DNA of 64,000 bases from CAVTSA01 sp963737225 (GTDB lineage: Bacteria > Chloroflexota > Dormibacteria > Dormibacterales > Dormibacteraceae), in the NCBI GenBank assembly GCA_963737225.1, contig CAVTSA010000010.1, forward strand, positions 248,001 to 312,000, written 5' to 3'. How positions within the stretch are numbered: the first letter of the stretch is position 1; each line of letters begins with the position of its first letter. The translations under genes were made by a program, and so were the position numbers. The notes beneath the pieces were generated by a model. It ran no database searches. It was not told where the DNA came from and saw only the letters and a list, made by a program, of their open reading frames with translations. Below are positions 35,816 through 45,107 of the stretch, piece after piece.

Positions 35816-36979
35816 CTAGCCAGGGGCATCATGAACTGCCGAATCGGTGGTCCCGAGACCCTCCGACTTAAGGGGTCTCTTGCTCGATGTATGGGTCATC
35901 GAAGGGCTGATGTGAACGGCGACGTACGCCTGCCGCGGGGGCGGTGCGGTGGTCCGCCGGACTGCCAGGCTCAGCTCGAGCCTCTCTTCGTGCGGGCCCG
36001 GATCCCGCCTGCCCGCGATCGTATCGAGCAGCAGCCGGGCGCCACGCTCGCCGCTGTACTCCAGGGGTTGCCGGACCGTCGTCAGACCCGCGAAGGTCGC
36101 GGCTTCGATGTCATCGAACCCGATCACCGAGAGATCCTCGGGCACCCGCATCCCCGCAGCCGCGGCGGCCGCCAGCACACCAAATGCCTGTGTGTCCGAC
36201 GCCGCGAAGATTGCCGTCGGAGGTCGGGGGAGGCCGAGGATCCGGGTCGCGAGTTCCATGGCCGCCTGCTGGCTGTGTTCGCCTTCCGCGACCGCCGGGC
36301 CTCGGCACCCGGCCGCCCGCATCTCTTCCTCGAAGCCGCGACGGCGGTGGGCACTGGAGGTGAAGCGGAAAGGGTTCCGGCTCACGTCGCCGACGAACCC
36401 CGCTCGTGTGTGTCCGAGCTCGAGCAGGTGCCGAGCGGCGATCCGGCCTCCCTCCAAGTCGTCCGTGAAGATCTGCGGGAGGTCCGGATATCGCACGTCG
36501 ATGAGCACGATCGGGAGCTGTCTCGCGAGCTCTTCGATCTGCGCCGGAATGGGGGGTGACGAGATGACGAGAAGCCCGTCCGCAGCCGCCGCTCCGGCGT
36601 TCCTGAACTGCTCCGGCACCTGGTGCGGCGTGCTGACATTGTGGAGAAGGATGTCGTAGCCGGCGCTCGTCAGCACCCGCTCGGCGCCTCGCACTCGCTC
36701 GACCGCCGAAGGCCGCACGAAGAACGGAACCACGATGCCGACTGCGGTCGCATGGCCCCGCGAGAGGCTGCGCGCGATGCGGTTGGGCCGATACCCGAGG
36801 TCCCGTATGGCCTGCTCGACGCGGCGGCGCGTCGCCTCGCGAACCATCGGACTGCCGTTCAGCACTCGCGAGACGGTGCCGGCGCCGACACCGGCTCGCT
36901 GGGCCACGTCGGCGAGAGTCGCCGCTGCCTGACCGTACCCGAACCTATCGCTCCGGGCGCGCTCGCTCGGCCGCGACAT
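35816..36979 (-). CDS. LacI-family transcriptional regulator
   Basis: A 387-residue repressor. The HTH is TLADVAQRAGVGAGTVSRVL at about residues 21-40, followed by hinge helix GYRPNRIARSLSRGHA. The periplasmic-binding-like core includes AVGIVVPFFV, GLLVISSPP, IFTDDLEGGRIAARHLLELG, IFAASDTQAFGVLAAA and VIGFDDIEAATFAGLTTVRQ. The domain should end near RRTTAPPP; a 35-residue tail follows and may be a read-through. It is divergent from the binding-protein gene at 37229, with a LacI-type palindrome at 37180-37193 between them. It probably represses the transporter in the absence of its sugar ligand. Confidence 0.93.
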   Translation of the reverse strand: MSRPSERARSDRFGYGQAAATLADVAQRAGVGAGTVSRVLNGSPMVREATRRRVEQAIRDLGYRPNRIARSLSRGHATAVGIVVPFFVRPSAVERVRGAERVLTSAGYDILLHNVSTPHQVPEQFRNAGAAAADGLLVISSPPIPAQIEELARQLPIVLIDVRYPDLPQIFTDDLEGGRIAARHLLELGHTRAGFVGDVSRNPFRFTSSAHRRRGFEEEMRAAGCRGPAVAEGEHSQQAAMELATRILGLPRPPTAIFAASDTQAFGVLAAAAAAGMRVPEDLSVIGFDDIEAATFAGLTTVRQPLEYSGERGARLLLDTIAGRRDPGPHEERLELSLAVRRTTAPPPRQAYVAVHISPSMTHTSSKRPLKSEGLGTTDSAVHDAPG

Positions 36980-37179
36980 AGCTCATCACGATACTCCGCG
37001 TCGACCGCTCCTCAACACCGCGGCGAGCAGCCTTGAGTCGCCGGCGCGCACCGCACCATACCGCCCGGCCGCGCGAAGACGGGCGCGAGCAGGGTGGTGC
37101 CCGGCCGCGCTGGCCCCTGGCGCGGAATGCGCCGGCGGTTGAGAACGGGCCTACGCGGACCTAGACTCTGCCCACGGTT

Positions 37180-37193
37180 TGGAAGCGGTTCCA
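37180..37193. promoter_or_regulatory. LacI-type operator
   Basis: TGGAAGCGGTTCCA is an inverted repeat (TGGAA/TTCCA) closely matching the WTGGAAxCGxTTCCA-type sites of LacI-family repressors. It lies 35 bp upstream of the binding-protein start and 200 bp upstream of the lacI-type start. Confidence 0.75.
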
Positions 37194-37228
37194 TGGTTCG
37201 ATGGCAGCAGGGGCGTGAGGAGGCGCAC

Positions 37229-38563
37229 GTGCGAGAGGGCAGGCCGGATTATTTGAGTCGGCGCAGCTTCTTGAAGGGAGCCGGCACCCTGGCGGCGACC
37301 GTTCCGCTGGGTATGGGTGGCGCATTCCGAGCGCGTCCGAAAGCGAGGTCCCGCGCCTCAACCAAGATCGTCTTCAGCATGCAGAAGCAGGAAGTCATCC
37401 CCTACTTCGAGAATCTGGTTGCCAAGTACGCAGCGGCCAATCCAGGGGTCGCCATCACGCTGGACACCGAGAGCAACCAGACCGTCGACCTCGTCCGCAA
37501 CGACCCTCCCGACCTCTCCCTCAACAACTATGGAATCGCCTCCGGCAACTATTGGCGAGCGGGCGTTCTGGGCAGTCTGGCCGGCACGGCGGCGGCCGCG
37601 AATGTGAGCCCCAAGGTGCAGGCGCTGACGAACTCCTTCGGCTCGATCCAGGGGACGCTCTGCGCGGTGCCATTCTCGAGTGCTGCCGCGGGCGTCGTCT
37701 ACGACCGCGGGATCTTCGCCAAATACAACGCGAAGATCCCGAAGACCTGGTCCCAGTTCGTCTCCCTCTGCGAGATGTTCCAGAGCAAGGGGGTGACCCC
37801 GATCTACGGCACCTACCAGGACGCCTGGACCGTGATGCAGGGCATGGCCGACTACTCCATGGGCGGGATGATCGGCACCTCGTCCGCCCCCAACCCGGGT
37901 GGCATCACGAGCGAGGCCGCGTGGGTGGCCAAACTCAACGAGATCGGGGCGGACCTGACACCGGACAACCCTTACTCGTTCTCCAAGATGCTGCCGCCGG
38001 TCTTCGATCGCGTGTTTCAGATCATGAAATACGCGAACAAGGACGCGGATTCGCAGCACTACGCCAACGGCAACACGGCCATGGCCGCGGGTCAGGCGGC
38101 GATGTACTTCCAGGGTCCCTGGGCGATCACCGAGATCGAGGTGATCAACCCCAAGGCGAGCATGGGGTCCTTCGCCTTTCCGGCGACCGACGACGCCCGC
38201 GACACGAAGGTCTGGATCGACGTCGACCTGGGCGCGTTCATCCCCGAGCAGACGGAGCATCGCGACGAGGCGATGAACCTCATGAGCTGGCTGTTCGAGC
38301 CTGCCCAGATGTACGCCTACAACAAGGTCAACTGGTACTTTTCCCCGGTCCGCAACCCTCCCAGCCAGCACTCCCCGGAGGTGTCGGACCTGTCTCCCTC
38401 CTTCCTCTCGGGCCGCGTCTACCTCGGCGGGGCTTGGGCGTTCCCGACCGACGTGGAGTGGGTCAACATCTGTCAGGAGTGCGTGCTCAACCAGTCGTAT
38501 GAGGGGCCGCTGCGGACGCTCGACAACAACTGGGCCCGTGTCGCGCTGCGCAAGGGCGCATAG
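37229..38563 (+). CDS. Extracellular sugar-binding protein (Tat substrate)
   Basis: A 444-residue family-1 solute-binding protein. The N-terminus LSRRSFLKGAGTLAATVPLG is a twin-arginine (Tat) signal, so it is exported folded. The mature part reads KIVFSMQKQEVIPYFENLVA, YAAANPGVAITLDTES, and later MAAGQAAMYFQGPWAITEIE and DARDTKVWIDVDLGAFIPEQ, all typical of carbohydrate-binding components. The GTG at 37229 is preceded by GAGGAGG with 5-nt spacing; the open frame upstream crosses the operator and is not used. It is first gene of a three-gene unit with both permeases. The ligand cannot be read from sequence. Confidence 0.9.
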   Translation: MREGRPDYLSRRSFLKGAGTLAATVPLGMGGAFRARPKARSRASTKIVFSMQKQEVIPYFENLVAKYAAANPGVAITLDTESNQTVDLVRNDPPDLSLNNYGIASGNYWRAGVLGSLAGTAAAANVSPKVQALTNSFGSIQGTLCAVPFSSAAAGVVYDRGIFAKYNAKIPKTWSQFVSLCEMFQSKGVTPIYGTYQDAWTVMQGMADYSMGGMIGTSSAPNPGGITSEAAWVAKLNEIGADLTPDNPYSFSKMLPPVFDRVFQIMKYANKDADSQHYANGNTAMAAGQAAMYFQGPWAITEIEVINPKASMGSFAFPATDDARDTKVWIDVDLGAFIPEQTEHRDEAMNLMSWLFEPAQMYAYNKVNWYFSPVRNPPSQHSPEVSDLSPSFLSGRVYLGGAWAFPTDVEWVNICQECVLNQSYEGPLRTLDNNWARVALRKGA

Positions 38564-38580
38564 AGAGCGAGGAGGGAAAC

Positions 38581-39522
38581 ATGGCAGTCGCGACCGTCAC
38601 CCCCCGGCCTGCTACCAAGCGGGCGGCGACGGGGAGAGACAGGACCTCGAGGGCCGACCGCATCACCTACAACCTGATGGTCCTGCCGGCGACGATTCTC
38701 TTCACGATCTTCATCACCGTGCCGGCGGTGGTCGGTCTCATCTTCAGTTTCACGAACTTCCAGGGTTACGGCAGCTGGAAGTTCATCGGCCTCGCCAACT
38801 ACCAGTCGCTGTTCAGCGACATCGCGATCCTCGACGCCTACATCTGGACACTGGGGTTCGCGATCGTGTGCGTGATCGGCACGAACGTGCTCGGCATGGT
38901 CCTGGCGATCGGCCTCGCCTCCAAAATCAGGATGCGGTCGCTTTACCGGGGAATCTACGTGGTCCCGATGGTCCTGTCGGCCCTCGTCATCGGCTATGTC
39001 TTCCAGTTCATATTCAACATCAGCATCCCGACCTGGGCGGCCGACCTGAAGTTCGCCCCGCTGGCGACCAGCCTTCTGGCGAACCCGACGTTCGCCTGGG
39101 TCCCGGTGGCCCTGGTCACGATCTGGCAGAGCACGCCGCAGGCCGTGCTGCTCTACCTCGCGGGCCTGTCCTCGATCCCGACAGACGTCTACGAGGCCGG
39201 GAGCATCGACGGCGCGGGCGTATGGCGCCAGTTCTGGTTCATCACGTTCCCATTGCTCGCCGGGTTCGTCGTGATCAATACCGTCCTGACCTTCAAGAAT
39301 TTCCTCGGTGCCTACGACGTGATCGTGGCGCTGACCGGCGTCGGCGCAGGGGTCGCCGCGCCCTACACCACGAGTGTCGCGATGACGATCTATAACGGCA
39401 TGTACTCCGGCGACTACTCCTACTCTCTGGCCAACGGCATCATCTTCTTCCTCGTCACCGTGCTGATCTCGGTCGGACAGCTGACGATCATGCGGCGCCG
39501 GAGCGGAGGTTTCGGACTCTGA
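38581..39522 (+). CDS. Sugar ABC transporter permease (MalF type)
   Basis: A 313-residue inner-membrane permease with six predicted helices. The first is LMVLPATILFTIFITVPAVV after a basic cytoplasmic leader. The EAA loop that docks on the ATPase is YEAGSIDGAGVWRQFWFITF (EAxxxDGA...F...P). The ATG lies 17 bp after the binding-protein stop with GAGGAGGGAAAC upstream. It ends in a one-base overlap with the next permease (TGATG). Confidence 0.95.
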   Translation: MAVATVTPRPATKRAATGRDRTSRADRITYNLMVLPATILFTIFITVPAVVGLIFSFTNFQGYGSWKFIGLANYQSLFSDIAILDAYIWTLGFAIVCVIGTNVLGMVLAIGLASKIRMRSLYRGIYVVPMVLSALVIGYVFQFIFNISIPTWAADLKFAPLATSLLANPTFAWVPVALVTIWQSTPQAVLLYLAGLSSIPTDVYEAGSIDGAGVWRQFWFITFPLLAGFVVINTVLTFKNFLGAYDVIVALTGVGAGVAAPYTTSVAMTIYNGMYSGDYSYSLANGIIFFLVTVLISVGQLTIMRRRSGGFGL

Positions 39523-40421
39523 TGGCAACGCAAGTCGCACCGCCGCAAGCAACCACCCGGCCCCGTCGACGCGGCGGGGGTGGCGGAGGGATCGAGGAGA
39601 GCGGGCGGACCAACTGGCTGGTCATGGTTCTGCTGGGGATCGGCGCCCTGCTCATCCTGCTGCCGCTCTACCTGACAGTCGCGATGGCGTTCAAGAGCAA
39701 CGCCGAGGCGCAGATCCCGGCGGACGGCTGGAAGTTCCCGTGGCCGATGCACTTCGAAAACCTGGTCACGGCGTGGAACCTGACGCACTTCGGGACCGCG
39801 GGTTTCTATTCACTGTTGATCGCGGCCATCGCGATCGTCGGCGACGTGTTCTTGGCTTCGGTCCACGCGTTCGCCGTCGCCCGCAACTGGGAGAAGAAGC
39901 ACTTCCGGTATTCGTTCTATTACCTGCTCGGCGCGATGTTCATCCCGTTCCCCGTGGTTGCGCTGTCCCAGGTCAAGATCATGGCGCTGATCGGCCTCAC
40001 CAACCCGGTCGGTGTCGGCATCCTGCACGTCCTCTTCGCGATGCCGTTCAACGTGCTGATCTATGTCGCCTTCATCCGCGGTCTGCCCCTGGATCTGGAC
40101 GAGAGCGCTCGAATGGACGGTTGTTCGACGTTCGGGGTCTACTGGCGCATCCTGTTCCCGCTGATGGCACCCATGACCGCGACGGTCGCGATCTTCGGCT
40201 TCCTGCAGTCTTGGAACGACTTCCAGATGCCGCTGTTCATCACCTCGGATCCCAACCAGCAGACGATCCCCGTCATCCAGAACCTGTTCCAGAACCAGTT
40301 CCTGACCGACTTCAACGTCGCGTTCTCGTCCTATCTGATGGCGATGATCCCTGCCCTGCTGGGATATGTCATCGCGCAGCGGTGGGTCATGAGGGGCCTC
40401 ATGAGCGGGGCGGTGAAGTAG
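39522..40421 (+). CDS. Sugar ABC transporter permease (MalG type)
   Basis: A 299-residue second permease of the heterodimer. A Gly/Arg-rich leader is followed by WLVMVLLGIGALLILLPLYL and five further helices. The EAA-type loop is DESARMDGCSTFGVYWRILF. It ends VIAQRWVMRGLMSGAVK, the standard C-terminus of this subfamily (RG...GAVK). Translation is coupled to the upstream permease. No sugar-processing enzyme follows directly. Confidence 0.95.
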   Translation: MATQVAPPQATTRPRRRGGGGGGIEESGRTNWLVMVLLGIGALLILLPLYLTVAMAFKSNAEAQIPADGWKFPWPMHFENLVTAWNLTHFGTAGFYSLLIAAIAIVGDVFLASVHAFAVARNWEKKHFRYSFYYLLGAMFIPFPVVALSQVKIMALIGLTNPVGVGILHVLFAMPFNVLIYVAFIRGLPLDLDESARMDGCSTFGVYWRILFPLMAPMTATVAIFGFLQSWNDFQMPLFITSDPNQQTIPVIQNLFQNQFLTDFNVAFSSYLMAMIPALLGYVIAQRWVMRGLMSGAVK

Positions 40422-40733
40422 CGGAAACCGGCAACTGGAACCCGGCCTCGGACGTCCCCTTTGTGGTGGGTGCTTGTCTTTTCCGTCGTGACGGTCGCCT
40501 CCCCCACCCGGCTCCCCCGGGCCGGCGTCCACAGGCGATCCCTCAGCGTTGCGGCGAACCCTCCGCCCCGACGCCTCCAGCCCCCAGGTCGAATCCTGGG
40601 ATTGCCGACCCCGATCGAGAGCGCAGAGCTGATCAACGAACTCAATGCTCGAACCGGTTGGTGTTTGACGATGGCGGGCGTCGCCGAAAACGGGGAGTCT
40701 GACCGAGCGCCGGCGCGACCGCCCTGCCCAGAA
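40422..40733. other. Intergenic between convergent genes
   Basis: No supported gene. Frames here are Pro/Arg-rich on both strands, and no strong hairpin was identified. Confidence 0.45.
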
Positions 40734-41705
40734 TCAGTAGCCCGTCGTCAGGTCAACGACGTTGAGCATCTCCTCGTCGCGTGAAAACCGCCGAAGATTG
40801 TCTAAAAAGATGTCCACGGCCCGCTGTCGAGTCTGCGGCGTGCTGGCGCCGTTGTGTGGGGTCACGATGGCATTCGGAAGATCCCAAAATGGGCTGTCCG
40901 CCGGGAGCGGCTCTTGGGCGTGGACGTCGAGGCCGGCTCCTGCAATCCAGCCTTCTCGGAGGGCCTGTAACAGTGCTCTGTCGTCCGCGATGCCCCCACG
41001 CGAAAAGCAAACATAGAGGGCGGTGGGCTTCATCGCTCGAAACTCCTGCTCTCCGAACATGCCAATCGTCTCGGATGTGCGCGGAACCGTGACCACCACG
41101 ACGTCGGAGCGCGCGAGGAATTCCCGAAGCCGGTCGCGAGGATAAAGTTCCTGCACTTCGGGGGTCGGGCGATAGGTGCGCCGCAGACCGATCACCTGCA
41201 TGTTGAAGACCGCAGCCTTCCGCGCGACCTCGAGGCCCGAGTGCCCAAGCCCGACTACACCGCAGGTAAGCCCATTCAGTTCGCTGTGCATGAACTGGTC
41301 CCACCGATGTTTGCGCTGCGCTTCAATCGACCGCACTGCGTTGCGATTCAGCATCAACATGAGCATCATGGCATGCTCGGCCAGCGGGACGGCGCCATTC
41401 CCCTTGGAGGAAGTCACAACAACCCGTCCATCGCCCAGCTCGGGAACCATCGCCCCATCCACTCCGGCCGCCCAGAGGTGAATCCAACGTAAGCGAGAAG
41501 CGCGCCGCAACCTCGCGCTCGTTATCTGGCCGGGCGGCACAGCAAGCACGATCGCGTCCCCGATGCGATCGTCGATCTCTGCTGGGGTCTCCAAGATCTC
41601 CATACCGTTGCCTGCCGAAGCCCGAATCTGAGCAACCTGGGCGTCAGTGAGCCTCCCGGCGGTAGACCCGAACACGATGATTCTTCCCGCGTCGCAACGA
41701 GTCAC
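40734..41705 (-). CDS. D-2-hydroxyacid dehydrogenase
   Basis: A 323-residue NAD(P)-dependent dehydrogenase of the D-isomer-specific family. The nucleotide-binding loop is CGVVGLGHSGLEVARKAAVF (GxGxxG). Catalytic residues are visible as Arg in YVCFSRGGIADDRALL, Glu in GLDVHAQEPLP, and His in NAIVTPHNGASTPQTR. The first third carries the substrate domain (LRWIHLWAAGVDGA). It reduces 2-keto acids or oxidises D-2-hydroxyacids, plausibly in sugar-acid catabolism given the neighbouring transporter and Gfo/Idh/MocA genes. It converges on the permease operon. Confidence 0.92.
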   Translation of the reverse strand: MTRCDAGRIIVFGSTAGRLTDAQVAQIRASAGNGMEILETPAEIDDRIGDAIVLAVPPGQITSARLRRASRLRWIHLWAAGVDGAMVPELGDGRVVVTSSKGNGAVPLAEHAMMLMLMLNRNAVRSIEAQRKHRWDQFMHSELNGLTCGVVGLGHSGLEVARKAAVFNMQVIGLRRTYRPTPEVQELYPRDRLREFLARSDVVVVTVPRTSETIGMFGEQEFRAMKPTALYVCFSRGGIADDRALLQALREGWIAGAGLDVHAQEPLPADSPFWDLPNAIVTPHNGASTPQTRQRAVDIFLDNLRRFSRDEEMLNVVDLTTGY

Positions 41706-42037
41706 CGATATCTCCCCCGTACAAAACAGCTGGTGGCTTCCGGACGGAGTATCGGCGAACCGGCGTACCCCATAACCGGCGCCCCCCTCGGTGGGAGACA
41801 GCCGTCTCCCGGAGCGGGATCAGCCTTTGCTTCGGGTCACCGATTGGCCCAGGCTGCCAACGACGCTCAACTCCGGGCCCGGTTACGACCAACGACCCCG
41901 GCGACATCGAAGCTGCCGGCGCGACGCAGCGCAGTCCGAAGCGGTGCGCGCAGTCCGCACTCAAATCGTCGCGGCGACGAGCCGTATCGGCGTGCGTTGC
42001 TGCATCGCAAGCGACGATAGAGCTGGCCGATCCTCCT
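41706..42037. other. Intergenic, no supported gene
   Basis: This lies between the start of the leftward dehydrogenase gene and the end of the leftward antiporter gene. Only chance-like frames were seen. Confidence 0.45.
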
Positions 42038-43710
42038 TCAGGAGACAGACTTCCCGCCGCGCATCTCGATGGCGATCTGAGATGCGTCGAGACTCGCCAG
42101 CGCGCTCGCGAGGACGTCCGAGTCGAACGTGCCGTTGTCGCGTGCGTCGAGCAGCACCGAGCGCTGCGCCGCGATGATCGCGAGCTGGTGACTGTTCGCC
42201 GCATTCCATCCCTCCTCGGTGGGGTCGCCCTCCGCCGGCGGCGATACCGGGACCGTCTCGGCAGTCGTCTTCAGAAGTTCGAGGATCCTGGTCCGCTCGG
42301 CCTTGGTCTGCTCGTCGCTCACAGCTTGATCGACCTTCGGCGTGATGAGGCGTAGCAGCGGGCCTATGGTGCCCCTCTGGACGAGGAGCGACATCGCCGC
42401 GACCGCGAATGCAATGAGCACAAGAACCGACCGCTGAGGGTGTCATCGGGGAGCGTCTGCGCTGCTGCCACTGTCACTGCCCCGCGCATGCCCGCCCATA
42501 CCACCACTGTTCCTTCACGCCACCCGAGCGGCTCGCGGAGGAAATAATCGATGTCAGCGAGGACCCGGGTGACCCGGCGTGCGAACCGGTCAAGATCGCG
42601 CCCCGAGGTGGCCCGGCGGCGTGTGTTCACCTCCTCGAACGCCTTTTGTTTACCTTCAGGCGTACTCAACTTCCCCTGCATGCCCTGGAGCTGCGTCTGC
42701 ATCTTCGCACCGTGTCGGGACCAGCTTCCGAGGACGCCCAGCAACGGGGCCACGTACGCCGCCCGCACCAGGACCGCAAGCATGAGGGCGCCGACCGCTA
42801 CGAGCACGGCTGCCCCGATCCCGGCGTGGTCGTGTTGAACGTTCGTCACGATCGATTTGATCTGCACGCCCATCGTCAGGAACACCACGCCCTCGAGGAG
42901 GAGCTCGATCGTGCGCCAGTTCTGCGAGTCCGACAGGCGGTTCTGCGGTGAGAGATCGCGCGGCGCGCGGATCCCCGTGACGAGGCCCGCGACGACGGCC
43001 GCGACGAGACCCGAGGCTCCGAGCACCTCTGCGGGCACGGAGGCGGCGAACGGCACCACGAACGAGATGACCGTGTTGACGGTCGGATCCGTCACACGTT
43101 TGCGGACCACGAGGTTCAGCCATCCGACGATCAAGCCGATCACGACCGCGATCACGACCGAGTACGCGAACGCACCAACCGCGCCCCAGAAGGAGAACGA
43201 CACGACGGTGGCGACGATCGCGGTGCGCAGCAGCACGAGGGCGGTCGGGTCATTGAGGAGGCTCTCGCCCTCGAGCATCGCAACGACGCGCTTGGACACC
43301 GGCGTCTGTTTAATGATCGACGCCGCCAAGGCATCGGTCGGACTGACGATTGCACCGAGAGCGACACCCCAGGCGAACCCGAGCCCAGGTATGACGAGCA
43401 TGAAAAACAGGCCGAGTAGGAGCGCGGTGGCGGCCACGAGGATCACCGACAGGCCACTGATCGCTCCGAACTCGCGCCGGAAGTTCATCGCGGGCATCGA
43501 CACCGCGGACGAGTACAGCAGTGGCGGCAGAACGCCCTCGAGGACCAACTCGGGCTCGATGCGCGCCGACGCAAACACCGGCAGGAAGCTCGCTGCGACG
43601 CCGATCCCGACGAGCACAAGTGGCGACGCAATCCCCAGGCGGGGACCGACAACGGCCGCGGCGGCGATCACCACAAAAGCAGCGACGATCACGACGAGCA
43701 GTTCGGTCAC
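42038..43710 (-). CDS. Na+/H+ antiporter (CPA1/NhaP type), frameshifted
   Basis: A cation:proton antiporter of about 557 residues. The main frame has 10-12 hydrophobic helices. The ion-binding motifs are WGVALGAIVSPTDALAASII (SPTDA) and LEGESLLNDPTALVLLRTAI (ND). The last membrane segments are WAGMRGAVTVAAAQTLPDD, then QRSVLVLIAFAVAAMSLLVQ in the second frame, and a cytoplasmic tail rich in charged helices. The frames join if one C is restored in the CCC run near 42440. It exchanges Na+ or K+ for protons at the inner membrane. The homopolymer deletion suggests a sequencing error in an otherwise intact gene. Confidence 0.87.
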
Positions 43711-43948
43711 GCTTCCGGACTCGTGCCAAGCCGGCTCGAACGGAGGATGATGACGCCCCCCGGCGCAAACCTGCTCAACGGCGGGCGACGCTTCCGGCGC
43801 GGCCTCTGGCTACGAATCCGGCCATGAATGCCTCGACGACGTCGGCCACCCGGGGCCCGATCAAATTGTCGCCACCGGTCCGGAGGTTGGATTGGGTGTG
43901 AACGCGCCCTGTTCTCGTACTTGCGCAGCGATCTGAAGCTGGATCCCA

Positions 43949-44136
43949 TCACCTTTGAAATAGTTCCGGCCGTTCCGATGCCGCAAAGTGCCGGCCCCGA
44001 TCAAGCTTGCTGTAATGGGTGAGGTTGTGGGGTAGACGCGCTTCGCCCGGCCCGGGGGGGCCTGGTAGGGCTCGCCGGGAAAGACGCTGATGGCGAAAGG
44101 GATGGTGATGCTATTGGCGTCGAACGAGTCGGCCTT
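43949..44136 (-). pseudogene. C-terminal remnant of an epoxide hydrolase
   Basis: Reading leftward, SITIPFAISVFPGEPYQAPP is followed, after a frame change in a CCCC run, by LTHYSKLDRGRHFAASERPE and LFQR, then a stop. This matches the C-terminus of epoxide-hydrolase-like alpha/beta hydrolases (VPxAVxxFPxE ... GGHFAAxExPE), including the catalytic His of RHFAA. The rest of the enzyme, including the nucleophile, is absent. Confidence 0.5.
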
Positions 44137-44248
44137 GTTCGTACCAACGTCGCGAGTTATCCCGCATGGCAGGGTGACTCCGCGGCCACCGGCTGCCGCC
44201 CCTCGTACTGGGGCTCGCCGCAGGCCGGGGAATAGCGATCGCCCGTAT

Positions 44249-44572
44249 TCAGTGCAGCCGTCCGCCATCAAGGAGTCGGCGCTGTCCCAGCGGCTCTGAC
44301 AGATCCACGTTTTGAAAATTGATGACGGTACCGGCTGCGGTGACCCTTGGGTTCGAGAGGTGCACGGCGCCCGGCTTCCATCCGACCCAGGCCGTGATCA
44401 CGACTTCGTCGTCGCCCTCCTCAACCTCCAGGCGGTCCAGCGCTTGGTCGACGTTGAACGTCACGCGCACTCGAACCATCCTTCCGCCCTCACGGAGTTC
44501 GAAGGGATGCGAGAACAGCGGGGCCGCTCCAACGTTCACAAGCCTTCTGCCCGCCTCTCTCTGATACCACAT
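44249..44572 (-). CDS. Small conserved hypothetical protein
   Basis: About 107 residues from ATG 44572. The core VRVTFNVDQALDRLEVEEGD, DEVVITAWVGWKPG and VDLSEPLGQRRLLDGGR forms a beta-sandwich-like pattern with a terminal EPLGxRxLLDG motif that recurs in actinobacterial hypothetical proteins. No function is known. The start is uncertain because the frame stays open upstream with low-complexity sequence, and an N-terminal signal or lipobox may have been lost. Confidence 0.5.
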   Translation of the reverse strand: MWYQREAGRRLVNVGAAPLFSHPFELREGGRMVRVRVTFNVDQALDRLEVEEGDDEVVITAWVGWKPGAVHLSNPRVTAAGTVINFQNVDLSEPLGQRRLLDGGRLH

Positions 44573-45107
44573 CCCATCGCAGGGTAGGCCTATCGAAGGA
44601 ACCGGACATGGCGGCCTGGCCAGCCAGAGCGATCTCCTCACACTTCGGTGAAGGTGAGATCCTGCCCTTTCAGGTTCCGGCGTCGACGTGGCCGTACGCT
44701 CTTTGCCGCGGGGCCCCAGCGAACCTCTCGCTGCGGAACGTTTCGACTTCTCGAACGCCTCCCGGGTCCCGGAAAGTGGATGCGGACGGGGAGGGCCGGC
44801 GGCGACCCCCGGAGCGACGGCCCGCAGAATCCTGAGGGAGGGACCGTCTCGGCGACAACCTCCACCCCCCCTGGCTCGTCGGAGGCCGAGAGACGACTCG
44901 ACGCCCCCTTCGTCTCCGAGGTGACCCATGCACCGACCGGCTCGTGAGCCTCGCTGATCAACCGGCCGGGTCAGTTCCCGCTGAGCTCCTCCGATCGACC
45001 GGGAGTCGAGCGGCACTTCGTCGATGGAGTCGTCCTCATGCGTGACCACGCCGTGATGTCAAGGTTCGCCTGCATCAACTGAACCTCGATTGGGCCCTTG
45101 GTGCGTT
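44573..45107. other. Intergenic, no confident gene
   Basis: Frames are open on both strands (Arg/Ser/Pro-rich) but show no domain. The promoter or a lost 5' part of the small hypothetical gene may lie here. Confidence 0.4.
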
